Shown: piece by piece, positions 13,881 to 25,448 of the stretch | How the letters are laid out: every line of letters begins with the position of its first letter | How positions within the stretch are numbered: the stretch's first letter is position 1 | Source: Pyronema omphalodes | Taxonomy: Eukaryota; Ascomycota; Pezizomycetes; Pezizales; Pyronemataceae | Length of the DNA stretch: 64,000 bases | Direction: 5' to 3' | NCBI GenBank assembly: GCA_024516155.1 | Contig: JAJJXM010000010.1 | Location: forward strand, 992,001 to 1,056,000 | The notes under the pieces: generated by a model | Databases searched by the model: none | Told to the model about the DNA's origin: nothing | What the model saw: the letters and a program-made list of their open reading frames with translations, nothing else | Translations under genes and position numbers: made by a program

Positions 13881-15069
13881 GGTTTTGGTTGTGGTTTGGT
13901 TTGGTTGTGAGGTTGGAGGTCGGAGGTTTGGTGGGATGATGCCGCGTTGGTGCTATGTACACGGAAAACGCGTTAGACGCGTTGAGTGGTGGCGTTGGTC
14001 AGGTACTCGTGCACTACACTACATAAAAAATCCGCTACGTACCGCCTCTGGAAATTTATTGGTCAGGTGTTATTATACGCAGAGAATTCAAAACTATCGT
14101 ATGAAACAAAAAAAAAGGGAAATCTTTTGAAATTATCATTGGTGGTTAAGTTAAGTATGAATTAAATTCCATAATAAAGCAGGAAAAAAAAAGAAAAAAA
14201 ACCCCGAAAACTCAAGGTCCAAAAAAGTTATCAAAGAAATACAATTATCAAACCGAATTATAATATCCCCATGGCGGAGGGACGGAGGAGGAGAGAAGGG
14301 GAAGAAGTAGCCCGGCAGTAGTATAAGGTCCAAGAAATAAATAAAAAAAAAAGAAGAAGAAAAAAAAGGATTTAGATGTGAAGGGAAGGGAAGAGGAATG
14401 AGGTGAACGACTAGGCGGAATAATAATTGAGCGTACAGGGCTCTAGACTATATTGACGCGAAAGAAAATCAGCATGGAGAACACCAGGGTGCTGTGACCC
14501 CAAACAATGAAGAATGCTCTGGGGCTTTTCCCAGTAGGCCTCCGGGATTACAGACCGGGACCTAAAGATGTATATTAACACAGACCACGTCATAACCTTA
14601 CGGTTGGGAACGTTTAAGAATCAATCAATCAATCAATCAATCAATAATATCCCCATGAAATGAATGCTCATCTTCTACCATAATCAATGAAGCTGCATTC
14701 TCAACCAGCCTTATCCATACCTATCCAGCCTTACCCAGCCCCCGAATTCCATGCCACAGAACCATATAGTCTCTACCAAGGAAGAAATGGTATACCTACC
14801 TACCCGTACCTACCTACATCCTATACTACCCCGGGTATGGGTATGGGTATATATCCCATGCGAGGTATAAAAGCATATTATAATGGAAGCTTCTTGAGTC
14901 TTGTCTTGAGTCTTGAGTCTTGAGTTTTGTGCGATGAGCCATGAGCTGTCGATGGAGTTTTGCGGGTTTTGGGTATTTTATTTTTTTTTGAGGGGGGATG
15001 GGTGGGGGGCGGGTGGGGTAGATGGTCATAGATGAAATAGATGAAATATATGATAATGATATACATTTG

Positions 15070-15415
15070 ATTGGGAGAGGGGGTGAGGGGGGGGTGAGAG
15101 GGGGTGAGAGGGAAGAGGGGGTGAGAGGGGAGAGGGGGTGAGAGGGGGTGAGGGTGAGAGGGTGAGAGGGTGAGAGGGTGAGAGGGTGAGAGGGTGAGAG
15201 GGTAAGAGGGTAAGAGGGTAAGAGGGTAAGAGGGTAAGAGGGTAAGAGGGTAAGAGGGTAAGAGGGTAAGAGGGTAAGAGGGTAAGAGGGTAAGAGGGTA
15301 AGAGGGTAAGAGGGTGAGAGGGTGAGGGGGTGAGGGGGTGAGAGGGGGTGAGGGGGTGAGGGGGTGAGGGGGTGAGGGGGGTGAGGGGGTGAGGGGGTGA
15401 GGGGGTGAGAGGTAA
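15070..15415. repeat. Satellite, 8 bp unit AGAGGGTA with G-rich flanks
   Basis: The core (about 15200-15313) is roughly 14 perfect tandem copies of AGAGGGTA. On both sides the unit drifts to AGAGGGTG and GGGGGTGA variants. All purines except T lie on the plus strand. Confidence 0.95.
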
Positions 15416-15703
15416 GAGGTGGGATGATGGATGATGAATGGAGGATGGAAATACAGACAGTAGAATACATAATATCACACTCAGGATCACAGTTGTCATA
15501 CTGTTCTTCTCAAAACGGGATAAAGATCTTATCTTATCTTTTATTTCCTGGGAATTGGAATTTAAATCTCGTCAGCGCTGCAGGGACAGATGAGACTCAG
15601 GAGAGTTGTGTTAAGATGATCTGATGAGGTTTGGGTTTTGTTGGTGGGTAATTTGAGGGTTGATGTAGATGGGATTGGTGATGGTCTTTGGTGAGGAGAA
15701 TAG

Positions 15704-16023
15704 GAGAAGACAAGAAGACAAGAAGACAAGAATACAAGAATACAAGAAGACAAGAAGACAAGAAGACAAGAAGACAAGAAGACAAGAAGACAAGAAGACA
15801 AGAAGACAAGAAGACAAGAAGACAAGAAGACAAGAAGACAAGAAGACAAGAAGACAAGAAGACAAGAAGACAAGAAGACAAGAAGACAAGAAGACAAGAA
15901 GACAAGAAGACAAGAAGACAAGAAGACAAGAAGACAAGAAGACAAGAAGACAAGAAGACAAGAAGACAAGAAGACAAGAAGACAAGAAGACAAGAAGACA
16001 AGAAGACAAGAAGACAAGAAGAC
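15704..16023. repeat. Satellite, 8 bp unit AGAAGACA, about 40 copies
   Basis: Near-perfect tandem copies span about 320 bp. Two adjacent units near 15730-15745 read AATACAAG, the only visible variants. The array opens every reading frame, giving false LVFLSSC and KKTRRQED repeat proteins. Confidence 0.97.
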
Positions 16024-17134
16024 AATAATCACCAGAATCACCAGAATCACCAGAATACAAAAACCACAAAAATCACCAGAATACAAAAATCACCGCAAGG
16101 GGACATCTTCAAATGGTTTAATTTATAAAACAAAATCTCGTGGTTGGTGGTTTAACAGTTTTTTACATCTTGGGGGCGTTGTTTTTAAGGTTGGATCTAT
16201 GAATAGATGAATAGATGAATAAAATTAATCGGATGGATCAGATGAATCAGATGATATGCATATGCATAACTATGGTTTTTTTCTTTCTGTTTGATTGATT
16301 GATTGTTTGATAATTCATGCTTGTGTGTGTGTGGTGTGTACGTATGTCTGTATGTGTATATGTATGTCTGTATGTCTGTATACCATGGCATTTCATGTTC
16401 ATTTCATGTTCATGTTCATGTTCATGTTCCAATTTTTTTTTTAGTTTTCCAGTTAAGAATTTCCCAGGATTTTCCAAGATTTACCGGCATTTTCCAATCC
16501 CGTAGCTTCCACTTAAAAGACTCAACCCCAAACTCAAATCCTTAACTGAGAACTCTCAAGCATATTTCAACATATCACAATCACATCACCACAATCACAA
16601 TCAAAATCACAATCATCATCACAATCACAATCTCACAAAATCTTCACATCATCACAATCAACCCGGCTCATCGACTCAATTCACAATCACCATCAACGCC
16701 CCCCCCCCCAACCTCAAAATTCCACAACCTTGAATCATCATAAACATCCAATACATCTACCATTACATCGTAAAAAAGGGGTGGTAAAGAAATAACAACC
16801 CTTCCGGATCGGTCGTAAGAAAGAAAAAAAAAGAAAAAGAAGAGTACGAAAAAAAAATAATAGCAGGTACAAGAAGTAAAAGACATCAGTATCGGTATTG
16901 TTATTGTTATTTCTTGGGTTTTGCTGGCGGGTAGTGGTATGGGAGTATAGAGGATGGGATGGGATGGAAGGGAGGGGAGATGGGATGGGATGGAAGATGG
17001 GATGGAGGGAGTTCACTTCCATTCCAATCATCGAGCATTCCACATCCCACATCCCCTCCCCCACCTCCCCAACTATCCCCCAACCGTCCCCTCCATCCCC
17101 TCCACCCATCCACAACTCACCCCTCTAAACCACC

Positions 17135-17804
17135 CTAAAACCCAACCACAGCAGCGGCAATAACAACCAAAGCAAGCGCAGTAGAAACCTTATATCCAGC
17201 AGCGGCATTCTGGGGCTGGTGAGGAGTCAACGAAGGAATTGTGGAGTTACCCGGGGTTGTCGAGTTCATGTTGCTGTTTCCGTTTCCGCTGCCGTAGGAG
17301 CCGGTGGGAGATGCGATACCATTGTCGCTGGGTACTGATGTGTGGATGCTGGTGTAGATGGCGCTGGGAAGGAGGAGGAGGGGTTAGTTGGTTATTCTCA
17401 GGAGGGGGGGGGGGGGGGGATTTGCGTGGATTGATGTGTTTTATTTTCTTTCAAGAGGGAAAGAGAGGGGGAAAAAAAAAGGAAGGGTAGGGTAGGATGA
17501 AGAAAACAGGGAGTTAATGGTTATATATACGTGAGCTGGGGATTATGGGGAATATGTATATGTATATGTGTATGTATATGTACATAAGTACAGAGTTCAG
17601 GAAAAAAAGCACTTACGAAGCAGCAGTAGAGTACTGTTCAACAGCAGAAGCAGGGGGGATTCCAGTAGCGGTAACAGTAGCGATTTGGGTGGAGTAAACA
17701 GTGTTACGGACGGTGACGTAGACTACTTCCTCGGAGGAGACTGAAGACTGGGCGATGGCCAGGCCGAGGAAGGTGAGGAAGGCGATGAGTTGGTTGAAGA
17801 GCAT
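17135..17804 (-). CDS. Small secreted GPI-anchored cell-surface protein
   Basis: Two exons on the minus strand (17804-17617 and 17363-17135) are separated by a long 253 nt intron (GTAAGT...CAG), giving 138 residues. The N-terminus is a signal peptide (LFNQLIAFLTFLGLAIAQS). The middle is Ser/Thr/Asn-rich with YVTVRNTVYSTQ and a low-complexity GSGNGNSN stretch; several N-x-S/T sites are present. The C-terminus is a classic GPI signal: small residues (QNAAAG), a short spacer, then a hydrophobic tail VSTALALVVIAAAVVGF with no charged residue after it. Such proteins sit on the plasma membrane or in the cell wall. No enzyme domain is present. The intron contains a 15-G tract (C-run in the sense strand). 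Confidence 0.8.
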
Positions 17805-20293
17805 TGTTTTTATTGGTGGTGGTGGTGGTGGGTGTTTATTGGTTTATTGGTGATGGTGATGGTAACGGTGATGGTGATGGTGATGGTGGGTATTTATTTG
17901 AGATGTTTGTTGGCGAGAAAGTAGGATTGAATCCGAATGACAGTATATAGATCAGGTGATCTAGCTTATTGTAGAATGAATGAGGGTTGTTAAAGTTTTT
18001 TTTTTTTTTGTGTTGTAGGGCTGAGTATCTAGTGACTGAGGCCTGTGCGAGATTTTTTTTTTTTATGCGAAAGAGCGACGGTGGTAGCGACGTATGTAGC
18101 GACAAGCGAGAGTAAGTTAGGTGCGAACAAATCAGTCTTCCGTCGATCGAGGGGTGCATCAGTCTTCTTAAGAAAAGCCAGAAGTTGACCGGGCTGGGCT
18201 GAGCTGGGGGGGTGGGGGGGGGGGGGGGGGGGGGTGAGAGGCTACCTAGCGAGCCTGGGAAATTAGACCAGGATGGGTTTAGACAGAGTCTGGACTTGGG
18301 TTCTGTTTCCACCAGTCCTGAACTTCTCCTGTCCCCGTCCCCCCCACAAATAAGGCGTTGTAAAGCGAACTTTGAACTTTCCGCTCAAACGATTCGATTG
18401 AAATGAACTGGCATTATATGTATCCTGCAGGTACACAATGTTTTCGTTATGAAGCTTTATATTATTGGTTTGCTGTTTTCTTTACGAGCACTATGTAGGA
18501 AGGAATGTAATATTACGGGTTGTGACGTGGGCTTGGGATGCTGTGTACACTGCACTCTGCAATGCGGTGGATTTTTTGTCGCGAATGGTAAGCTTGAAGA
18601 CGTTTTATGACCGGGAAGCATCGGGAAGCATCGGGAAGCATCGGGCATGAACAGGCGTGGGAAGGGAAGGTGAAAATGAAAGTGAAGAAAAGGGCAAGGA
18701 AAAGGGAAAAAATATAACAGCGTGGATGACAGACACGATGGATGTTGCGCAAGTTTAAGTTACATGGTGACCATTAACCATTGACAAACAAAAAAAAAAT
18801 GCTACCATCAAATAAAGTGGTAAAGTGGTTCAGCATCCAATCATCCAATTATCCAAGCATCGCGAATCAACAAGACATCAACAACATCAAATCCTCGGCT
18901 AACCACAAATCGGGAAGGAGGTGTAACAATGTGTGTCAAGGTGTATCAAGGTGTAACAAGCGCTAGCTCCTTAATTGGTCCACCATCCACCGGCACTTTT
19001 CGAAAAAATCGGTGCCTTGCAGCTGGCTGGCAATTTCGTGAAAAAAAATTTATACCCCTGCTGGAAAATATGCAACGCAGCAACGCAGCAACGCAGCACC
19101 CACCAGCACCAGCACCAGCACTACCGCACTTATCCGCGCGCCCACAGTGCCCACCCTGCCACCTAAAGATGCGAAGGGACGAAGGACAAGGGACGAGGCA
19201 CAAGGAAAACGGAGATCCAGCACATCATCCGTTCCACTGTCCACATGTTCTTGCACATGATCAGGCTTTGTAGCATAGTCGTAGCATAGTCGAAGTCGTA
19301 GCATAGTCGTAACAAAGTCGTAACGAAGTCGTAACATCGAAACAACACACAGCATATGTTTATGTATATCATACACAGCATATATCATTTCCATCATCCC
19401 TGGACCCTATGTTAACCGGTCTCTTCGATAAACTTCTTAAAGAAGCGATAACTTCCCCATTTCCTGTTGTATGCATGTATGTATGCATCTACCTATGTAT
19501 GTGCGCCACAGCATGATACCCAGCACCGCGGTGATCCTAGGGATTATGATATATCAACCCATCAGCGTACAGAAAGCTTAAACTTTTATGTACCTCTATG
19601 GTGGGACTGTAATATGTATCCTGGGGTAGAAATTCTTCCAGGCCGATAAAATCGACGCTGTATACTGCGGGATTTTGTAATGTGTGAAGTGTGTGAAGTG
19701 TGAAGCGTGTGTGAAGCGTGAAGCATACACTGCAAGGGTCTGGTTATGTTGCTATGCGGTTATGTAGCTATGTAACTACAATGTAGAATTCCCGCAGAAT
19801 TCCCGCAGAATTCACCAGCGACAGCAACACCCAGCACCCAGCACCCAGCAGCCCAGCACCCAGCAGCCCACCAGCACCTAGCATCCAGTAAAAGTCAACA
19901 ACAGCCAGTCAACAACAGTCAACACCCAATAATAACCAACAGTCAGCACCCAGCGCTCAGCACCCAGCACCCAGGAACTACCCGATCATAAAAACCATGA
20001 CATCCGAGGTACGGTATGGTATGGTATGTACTATGACAATATGTAACATATGTAATATCAAGCTACATCAGGCCATGTCAAGCTACATAAAGCTAAATAA
20101 AGCTAAGTATCCTATCTACGGTAGTATATACAATACAACGGGGACTTTTTCTATTTTATGAATATTTCTATTTTGTAGCTATAACTATTTCTATGATATG
20201 ATATGATGTTTCTATGATGTTTCTATGAGCTATATAAAAGCAAACAGGCAGGCAGGCGAGTAGGCAGGTATGGAAGGAACGAAGAAGTCAACC

Positions 20294-20327
<34 letters not shown>

Positions 20328-20532
20328 AGTTAAGGTATTATATTTCTTCGTATTCAATCAGGTATTTATTAATATACAACAAAAAAAAAGCGAAGCAGTG
20401 GATGGATGGATGAATAGGTAGATAGGATTTAACATGCTTGTGCTTGTGGTTATTTAGAAAGAAAGAACAACTTTGATGATAGATATTGTATGATGTGCTG
20501 TAGAAAATGTAAATTGGTAATGTGTATGTTTA

Positions 20533-20766
20533 CGGCAATGCATTTGTACATGGAGGGCCAAAAGAATTTTGCCACAAAACCAACACTCCATGCACGTCGC
20601 ATGCACAACATCCAACAAGTGCACTTTCCACTACCCATGCCCCACAAGCCACAAACACCGCTGACTAAACCACAGGCTGTGGCGCTCCATAAAATCGGAA
20701 GCGCGCAGCAAGTACATTTGTTATCTAAATGGCACAGAATATTGTTAAGCGCAAATAAAACAATGG
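20533..20766 (+). repeat. Left terminal inverted repeat of the element
   Basis: This pairs with 21757-21990 in inverted orientation. Its outer 20 bases are identical to the reverse complement of the right end, and identity falls toward the inner end. Confidence 0.85.
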
Positions 20767-21756
20767 TCAAATCGATGATATAGTTAGAAAAATGAATAGA
20801 AAGGCAGTAATGCTACAGAAAATTTTGTATAACAGCGCGTATAAAAGTAAATAATGATTAGTAAAATGTAGAGATTCTCTTGAGTTCGGGGCTCAGAGTA
20901 AGATATTAGAGAATTAGAGATATTACTATTTTTACCATTGGCAGAGAAGAAATCAAGACCGTATTATTATGAATATGACTTGAAACAAATAATAAAGTCA
21001 CCATCAGTATGGTTCTTGCTTTCATTTTTTTTTCTTTATTTTGTCTTTTCTCTACAGATTCTTGCTTATTATGTCTGTGAAAACCTCTTTGGCTCCTTTA
21101 ATAGGTAAATTCTTGATATGTATGTCACAAAACTTTCAAAAACACATCACACATGTAGAATTAGCATTACTCTCGCGTCCAAAAGAATCACATAAAGTAT
21201 TCTGGATAACAAAAAAATCCTAAATGTAAAACTTAGACAAAAGCTTATGATGCCACGGAGAAAAAATGATTTCACTGTCAATCAAATTAAAACGCCTCGC
21301 ATTTCCCTCCCTTCGATCGCCACTAAATCATTCCACTATGTATATACAGTGAAGAAAGAAAGCATGAGATATATTATATACATGGAGCAGCCGCTTCTCA
21401 AGGCAATCAACCGTGACATCATTCCGTTGCTAAAAGAAAACTCTGTTATTTCTATGAAGTTTCAATAAGTGCTGTAGCGTTTCTATGGGAGAAATACTAC
21501 GATAGCTCAGAATATCAGCAAGAAAATCCGTTTCCACTCCATTTATCTACTATTCTTAGGGCTGTAATATAAAATCTCATCCTGCATCACTCCATATGTA
21601 TTCATTCATCGTACAGACTGCTTTATCTGCGCTCATAGAATATTCTGTTCGATCTAAATCACCACTATCTCAACAGCCACTGCAGAACCGTCCATTAATT
21701 TTTTTTTTAATAACAACTGTGTTATTTGCGCTTTATAGTCTTGATGTATTTTACTT

Positions 21757-21990
21757 AACAATTGTTTGATTTACGCTTAAGAATATTTTGTGTCATTTGG
21801 ATTACCACTATACGTAATGCGCGTTTCCGTGGTTTAGTCAGCGGGGTGGTATGGTTGGGGCAACGGTGTCTGTGGCTGGTGGGTGGTAGTGCGCGAAAGT
21901 GCACTTGTTGGATGTTGTGCATGCGACATACATCTGGTGTTGGTTCGGTGGCAAAATTCTTTTGGCCCTCCATGTACAAATGCATTGCCG
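21757..21990 (-). repeat. Right terminal inverted repeat of the element
   Basis: This is the reverse-complement partner of 20533-20766. It shares the GCATGCACAACATCCAACAA block and GCTGACTAAACCAC when read on the minus strand. Confidence 0.85.
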
Positions 21991-22003
21991 TACAGATGGG
22001 TGT

Positions 22004-22094
22004 AACATACTTATTCTTATGCTTATTTGGAAACTTGTGATAATAGATATTGTATGATGTGCTGTAGAAAATGTAAATTTGTAAAGTGTATGTT
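22004..22094 (+). repeat. Direct copy of the sequence left of the transposon
   Basis: This matches 20431-20530 in the same orientation, including the shared core ATTGTATGATGTGCTGTAGA. The left copy ends exactly where the inverted-repeat element begins; the right copy starts about a dozen bases after it ends. Confidence 0.8.
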
Positions 22095-22551
22095 GGTATT
22101 TTGGTATTTTGGTGGTTGTATATGGGTGTGTATGTTATGTATATATGCAGGTGGTTTGTGGTTTGTGGAGTATGTATGTTATTTTATGCATGTTATGCAA
22201 ACGGTATAGATTCACCAACCTATCAACCTATCAACCTATCAACTCATTATGCCATCAACCTATCAACCTATCAACCCATTATTCCGTCTACATCCCTCCA
22301 TACCCCTCCATACCCATACCTAAACCACCGCCGATCTCAAGATATTTCCCAGATCAGATCAAGAGCATAAACCTCACGGTATAGTATTAGGTATTAGGTA
22401 TTATGTGTTAGGTATTGGGTATTATGTATTATGTATTAGGTAAAAGAGAACCTATATACCGTGCTTAATCAAACTAGAATATCGATTTCGTTTGTTTATG
22501 CTTATGAATAGGTATAGAGTAGGTTATGTACATATACATGTACTGAAGTTG

Positions 22552-22625
22552 CGGGATTGGTGCGGGATTGGTGCGGGATTGGTGTGGGATTGGTGCGGGA
22601 TTGGTGCGGGATTGGTTCGGGATGT
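22552..22625. repeat. 11 bp repeat TGCGGGATTGG, about 6-7 copies
   Basis: Tandem copies with single-base variants (TGTGGGATTGG, TTCGGGATG) are visible directly. Confidence 0.9.
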
Positions 22626-22876
22626 TGTTGCTGATGTTAGACGTTGATGTTGCCGTTGTTGTCTAGGGTTATTTCATAAGAGATATACAACGGAGGAAAT
22701 AAGCTACATAGAGACACTTGCCTAGTCACTTTATAAGTTACAAAGAGGTTCATTCTTCTTCTTCTTCTTCTTCTTCTTCTTTTTTATTTTTTATTTCCGT
22801 CTCGCCCACGGTTTTATCAAAACCAGACTAGACTAGACACTCGCAATAATATGATAGATACGAATAAATACCGAAT

Positions 22877-23005
22877 TCCTGTTCTCCTGTTCTCCTGTTC
22901 TCCTGTTCTCCTGTTCTCCTGTTCTCCTGTTCTCCTGTTCTCCTGTTCTCCTGTTCTCCTGTTCTCCTGTTCTCCTGTTCTTCTGTTCTTCTGTTCTCCT
23001 GTCCT
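22877..23005. repeat. Satellite, 8 bp unit TTCTCCTG, about 16 copies
   Basis: Perfect copies change near the right end to TTCTTCTG and GTCCTCCT variants. The minus strand is purine-only apart from C. The array makes the false EQENRRTG open frames. Confidence 0.95.
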
Positions 23006-23161
23006 CCTGTCTTATTCTCTTTACTTCCCCTATTCTCTTCACTCCCCCGTCCTCGTATCTTCTCAAATGACATCTTCATATGTATACTATACAAAATAAG
23101 TACCATCCCCGGCCTCTCGACTCCGGTTTCAACATTCGGTTATTGTGACTCTTATGTATCA

Positions 23162-23386
23162 AGCATTTTACGCATTTTACGCATTTTACGCATTTTACGC
23201 ATTTTACGCATTTTACGCATTTTACGCATTTTACGCATTTTACGCATTTTACGCATTTTACGCATTTTACGCATTTTACGCATTTTACGCATTTTACGCA
23301 TTTTACGCATTTTACGCATTTTACGCATTTTACGCATTTTACGCATTTTACGCATTTTACGCATTTTACGCATTTTACGCATTTAC
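23162..23386. repeat. Satellite, 9 bp unit ATTTTACGC, about 25 copies
   Basis: This is a perfect tandem array. Because the unit is a multiple of 3, it encodes the false repeat AFY on one strand and RKM or VKC on the other. Confidence 0.97.
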
Positions 23387-23632
23387 GAAAAAAAATAAAA
23401 CAGTAACCAGAAATCATAGATGCATTATTGAAGAAATATACAGAGAGTCGGGAGAGGGGGGGGAGGGAGGGGGGGGGTGGGGGATAAGATAGTTTTTTTT
23501 TGGGGGGGGGAGGGGGGGGTTCTATACCCTCCAAGATCCAAAATCCATAATTCTACAATTGTCTATATGCCACTACCCTTCATATCTATATCCATATCCA
23601 TATCTAAAACCCATTTCCAACAGTCGTTGAAT

Positions 23633-23855
23633 TACGCACCACCAAGCACCACCAAGCACCACCAAGTACCGCCATACACCGCCATACACCGCCATACACC
23701 ACCATATACCGCCATACACCACCATACACCACCATACACCGCCATACACCGCCAAACATCACCAAGCACCAGCAAACACCACCAACAACGCCATACACTA
23801 CCATACACCACCATACACCGCCATACACCACCATATACCGCCATACACCGCCACG
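23633..23855. repeat. Degenerate 10 bp satellite ACACCGCCAT
   Basis: Tandem ACACCGCCAT, ACACCACCAT and ATACCGCCAT units run about 220 bp with many substitutions. It is older or more diverged than the neighbouring 8 and 9 bp arrays. Confidence 0.9.
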
Positions 23856-24629
23856 ATATAACGGCGTGGCTGTGTCCATGGCTGGCGGCATGGTTGACGG
23901 CGTGCCTACGAACGTGCTCATTCATAGTCTATAGCGCACTCCATAGCGCGGTAAAAGTCAGTGTACACAAACACAAACATTTATACAGAATTTATAAATC
24001 ACGTCAACCGGATGAACCTTCGATCATGATGAAGAACGGATATGATTCTAGTTTGCAAAATGAGAATTTCCACAGATGGTTCTACAGACGGGGTTGTATA
24101 GATGATGATTAACGGTGCAGGTAAGCGAGGAAATATGAGTCTGGGCAAGGAACCCGGAACCGTGGATCGCGGAGGATGGTTGGAGGCGGGCATTTCTGGG
24201 ATTCTGGGCAGGAGAGGTCGGTTGATGGATTCGTTCGCTTCTTGTCGGGACAACTTTTGGGACCGAGGAAAATGACAACCGGGAATATTACGTCGGTCAA
24301 GGAGGCTAGCGGCGAGCAGTGGAAACTGTGCACTCGCGAAGAAATACAGAAAGTTCGCAGATGGGCGTGTATGGGCATAAAACGTATAAATTGAGATCCA
24401 AAGGCAAACTACAAAGAGGCATTTCTGGAATAATCGAGCAATTCACAAATAGTCCCACAGGAGAAACCAAAGTTGCACAGGAACACCGTTAAAGTAATTA
24501 AAGGTGAAAATTGATGATACCAACGCCGTTTTTTGTTCCCTCAAAAAAAAGACTACGCTACAACATATATTTTTAATACCATAGCGAGTGTTGTAAATGA
24601 TGTGAAATGTATTCGCGCTAACGAAACAT

Positions 24630-25448
24630 TTACTCGTCATCCTCCTCGGCATCCTCGTCACCCTTGGACTCGGCGGCCTTGGCCTTCTTTCTGCGGTTAC
24701 GTCCGGGACGTCCACCTCCGAAGGGAGAGGAGAGAGCGAAGTCAATGTGCTTCTGGGAGTCCAAACGGACAATGAAGGAAGGAACGTTGACGATCTGCTT
24801 TCCAACACGGATGTGACGCTGGCGGATGAGGACACGGGCGTGGTGGACGGACTTGGCGAGACCGAGCTTGTAGACCTGGGTCTGTTGATGTTTTTAGCAA
24901 TTGCCAGGCAAAGACAGAATCGGTATTCGTACCTGGAGACGACGCTCCAAGAAGTCCTCAACACGGAGAGCCAAGACGTAATCGAGCTTCATGTGCTGGT
25001 CGTCAAGGACACCGACACGGACAAGACGACGAATCAAGGCGTTACCCTCGAAGAGACGCTTGGGGTCCTTCTCGTCCTTGGTCAAAAGCTGACGGGCAGC
25101 ACGACTATTCCCCCAATCAATAATTGTAGCGATAAAGTGATGTAGCGAGTGCCATACCGAAGGTTGGAGAGGGTGTACTGGACACGCCAGACCTCACGCT
25201 TGTTGCGGAGACCGTACTCTCCGACGGTCTTCAACTCGGCATCACTTTATGGGTTGTCAGTCGATTTGTCGCTTGCGTATAAAAAGGAGACTTGTGATGA
25301 GACAAGCTCAATCACAGTGGAACTCACAGACGCGCGGACTCGAAGGGACGTCTAGGGACCTGTATAACAAAGTCAGCATTTCGAGAGCAATATTCAATTT
25401 CATCCGGGGGTACATATTGTAGGTCTTGGAGTAGGAACGAGGTGCCAT
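24630..25448 (-). CDS. RPS9: 40S ribosomal protein S9 (uS4)
   Basis: There are five exons on the minus strand: 25448-25418, 25361-25328, 25244-25158, 25104-24933 and 24881-24630, giving 191 residues, the usual uS4 length. The protein sits at the 40S mRNA entry and decoding side. It starts [21 protein letters not shown] and carries the S4 RNA-binding domain ([25 protein letters not shown], then [15 protein letters not shown]), ending in a Lys-rich then acidic tail (EEDDE). Introns 2-4 are GT-AG. Intron 1 must be read as ATATGT...ATAC to give the conserved SKTYK-VPRRP; the only GT-AG pairing in that interval shifts the frame. The first coding exon is 31 nt and the second 34 nt. It is divergent with RPL21, 291 bp apart between start codons. 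Confidence 0.97.
25362..25417 (-). other. AT-AC intron in RPS9 (U2-type signals)
   Basis: Read on the minus strand, this 56 nt intron starts ATATGTACC and ends GTTATAC. TGCTGAC sits about 10 nt upstream of the end. Removing it leaves ...ACC TAC A + AG GTC CCT..., which spells TYKVP. Using the GT inside ATATGT with the following CAG puts the next exon out of frame. The end could be drawn one base to the right (TA...CA) with the same mRNA, but not as GT-AG. Confidence 0.85.

Larger units (their letters stand above)
13881..17134. other. Gene-poor block with simple repeats
   Basis: No protein-coding gene is supported. The long open frames here (for example on both strands of 15560-16130) are translations of an 8 bp satellite. 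They exist in several frames at once because 8 is not a multiple of 3. The block holds (AATC)n at about 14618-14645, a GGGTGAG/GGGTAAG array at 15070-15415, an AGAAGACA array at 15704-16023, a CACCAGAAT tail at 16027-16060 and CATGTT repeats near 16395-16430. Confidence 0.7.
20531..21992. mobile_element. Non-autonomous Tc1/mariner-type element with about 230 bp inverted repeats and TA target duplication
   Basis: The left end, beginning CGGCAATGCATTTGTACATG at 20533, is the reverse complement of the right end finishing at 21990. A TA dinucleotide flanks each end (20531-20532 and 21991-21992). The similarity runs about 230 bp inward (20533-20766 against 21757-21990). It has scattered substitutions and small indels, so the arms have diverged. 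The roughly 990 bp interior is AT-rich. Its largest frames (21041-21223 and 21247-21468) show no DDE/D transposase motif. This fits a MITE-like or internally decayed Tc1/mariner derivative. TA flanks alone could occur by chance, but coinciding exactly with both repeat ends makes that unlikely. Confidence 0.82.
17805..24629. other. 6.8 kb gene desert rich in tandem repeats, with one transposon
   Basis: No gene is supported. The individual arrays and the inverted-repeat element are listed separately. Other low-complexity stretches are a 21-G run at 18214-18234, CGGGAAGCAT repeats at 18612-18645, GTAGCATAGTC/GTAACGAAGTC repeats at 19270-19335, CAGCACC repeats at 19815-19970, an A-run of about 33 at 20295-20327, and (TTC)n at about 22754-22780. 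The open frames at 24048-24394 lack family motifs. Confidence 0.65.

Noticed and set aside
14826..15499. Minus-strand frames rich in PSYPLTLL
   Set aside because: They come from the AGAGGGTA/GGGTGAG array and its G-rich flanks.
15562..16128. Long open frames on both strands encoding repeated LVFLSSC or KKTRRQED
   Set aside because: They are translations of the 8 bp AGAAGACA satellite, open in all frames at once. There is no non-repeat coding sequence on either side.
21041..21468. Two frames inside the inverted-repeat element as a possible transposase
   Set aside because: They are 60 and 73 codons, AT-driven, with no DDE/D or helix-turn-helix pattern.
23076..23534. Open frames encoding repeated VKC, RKM or AFY
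   Set aside because: They come from the 9 bp ATTTTACGC array, whose period is a multiple of 3.
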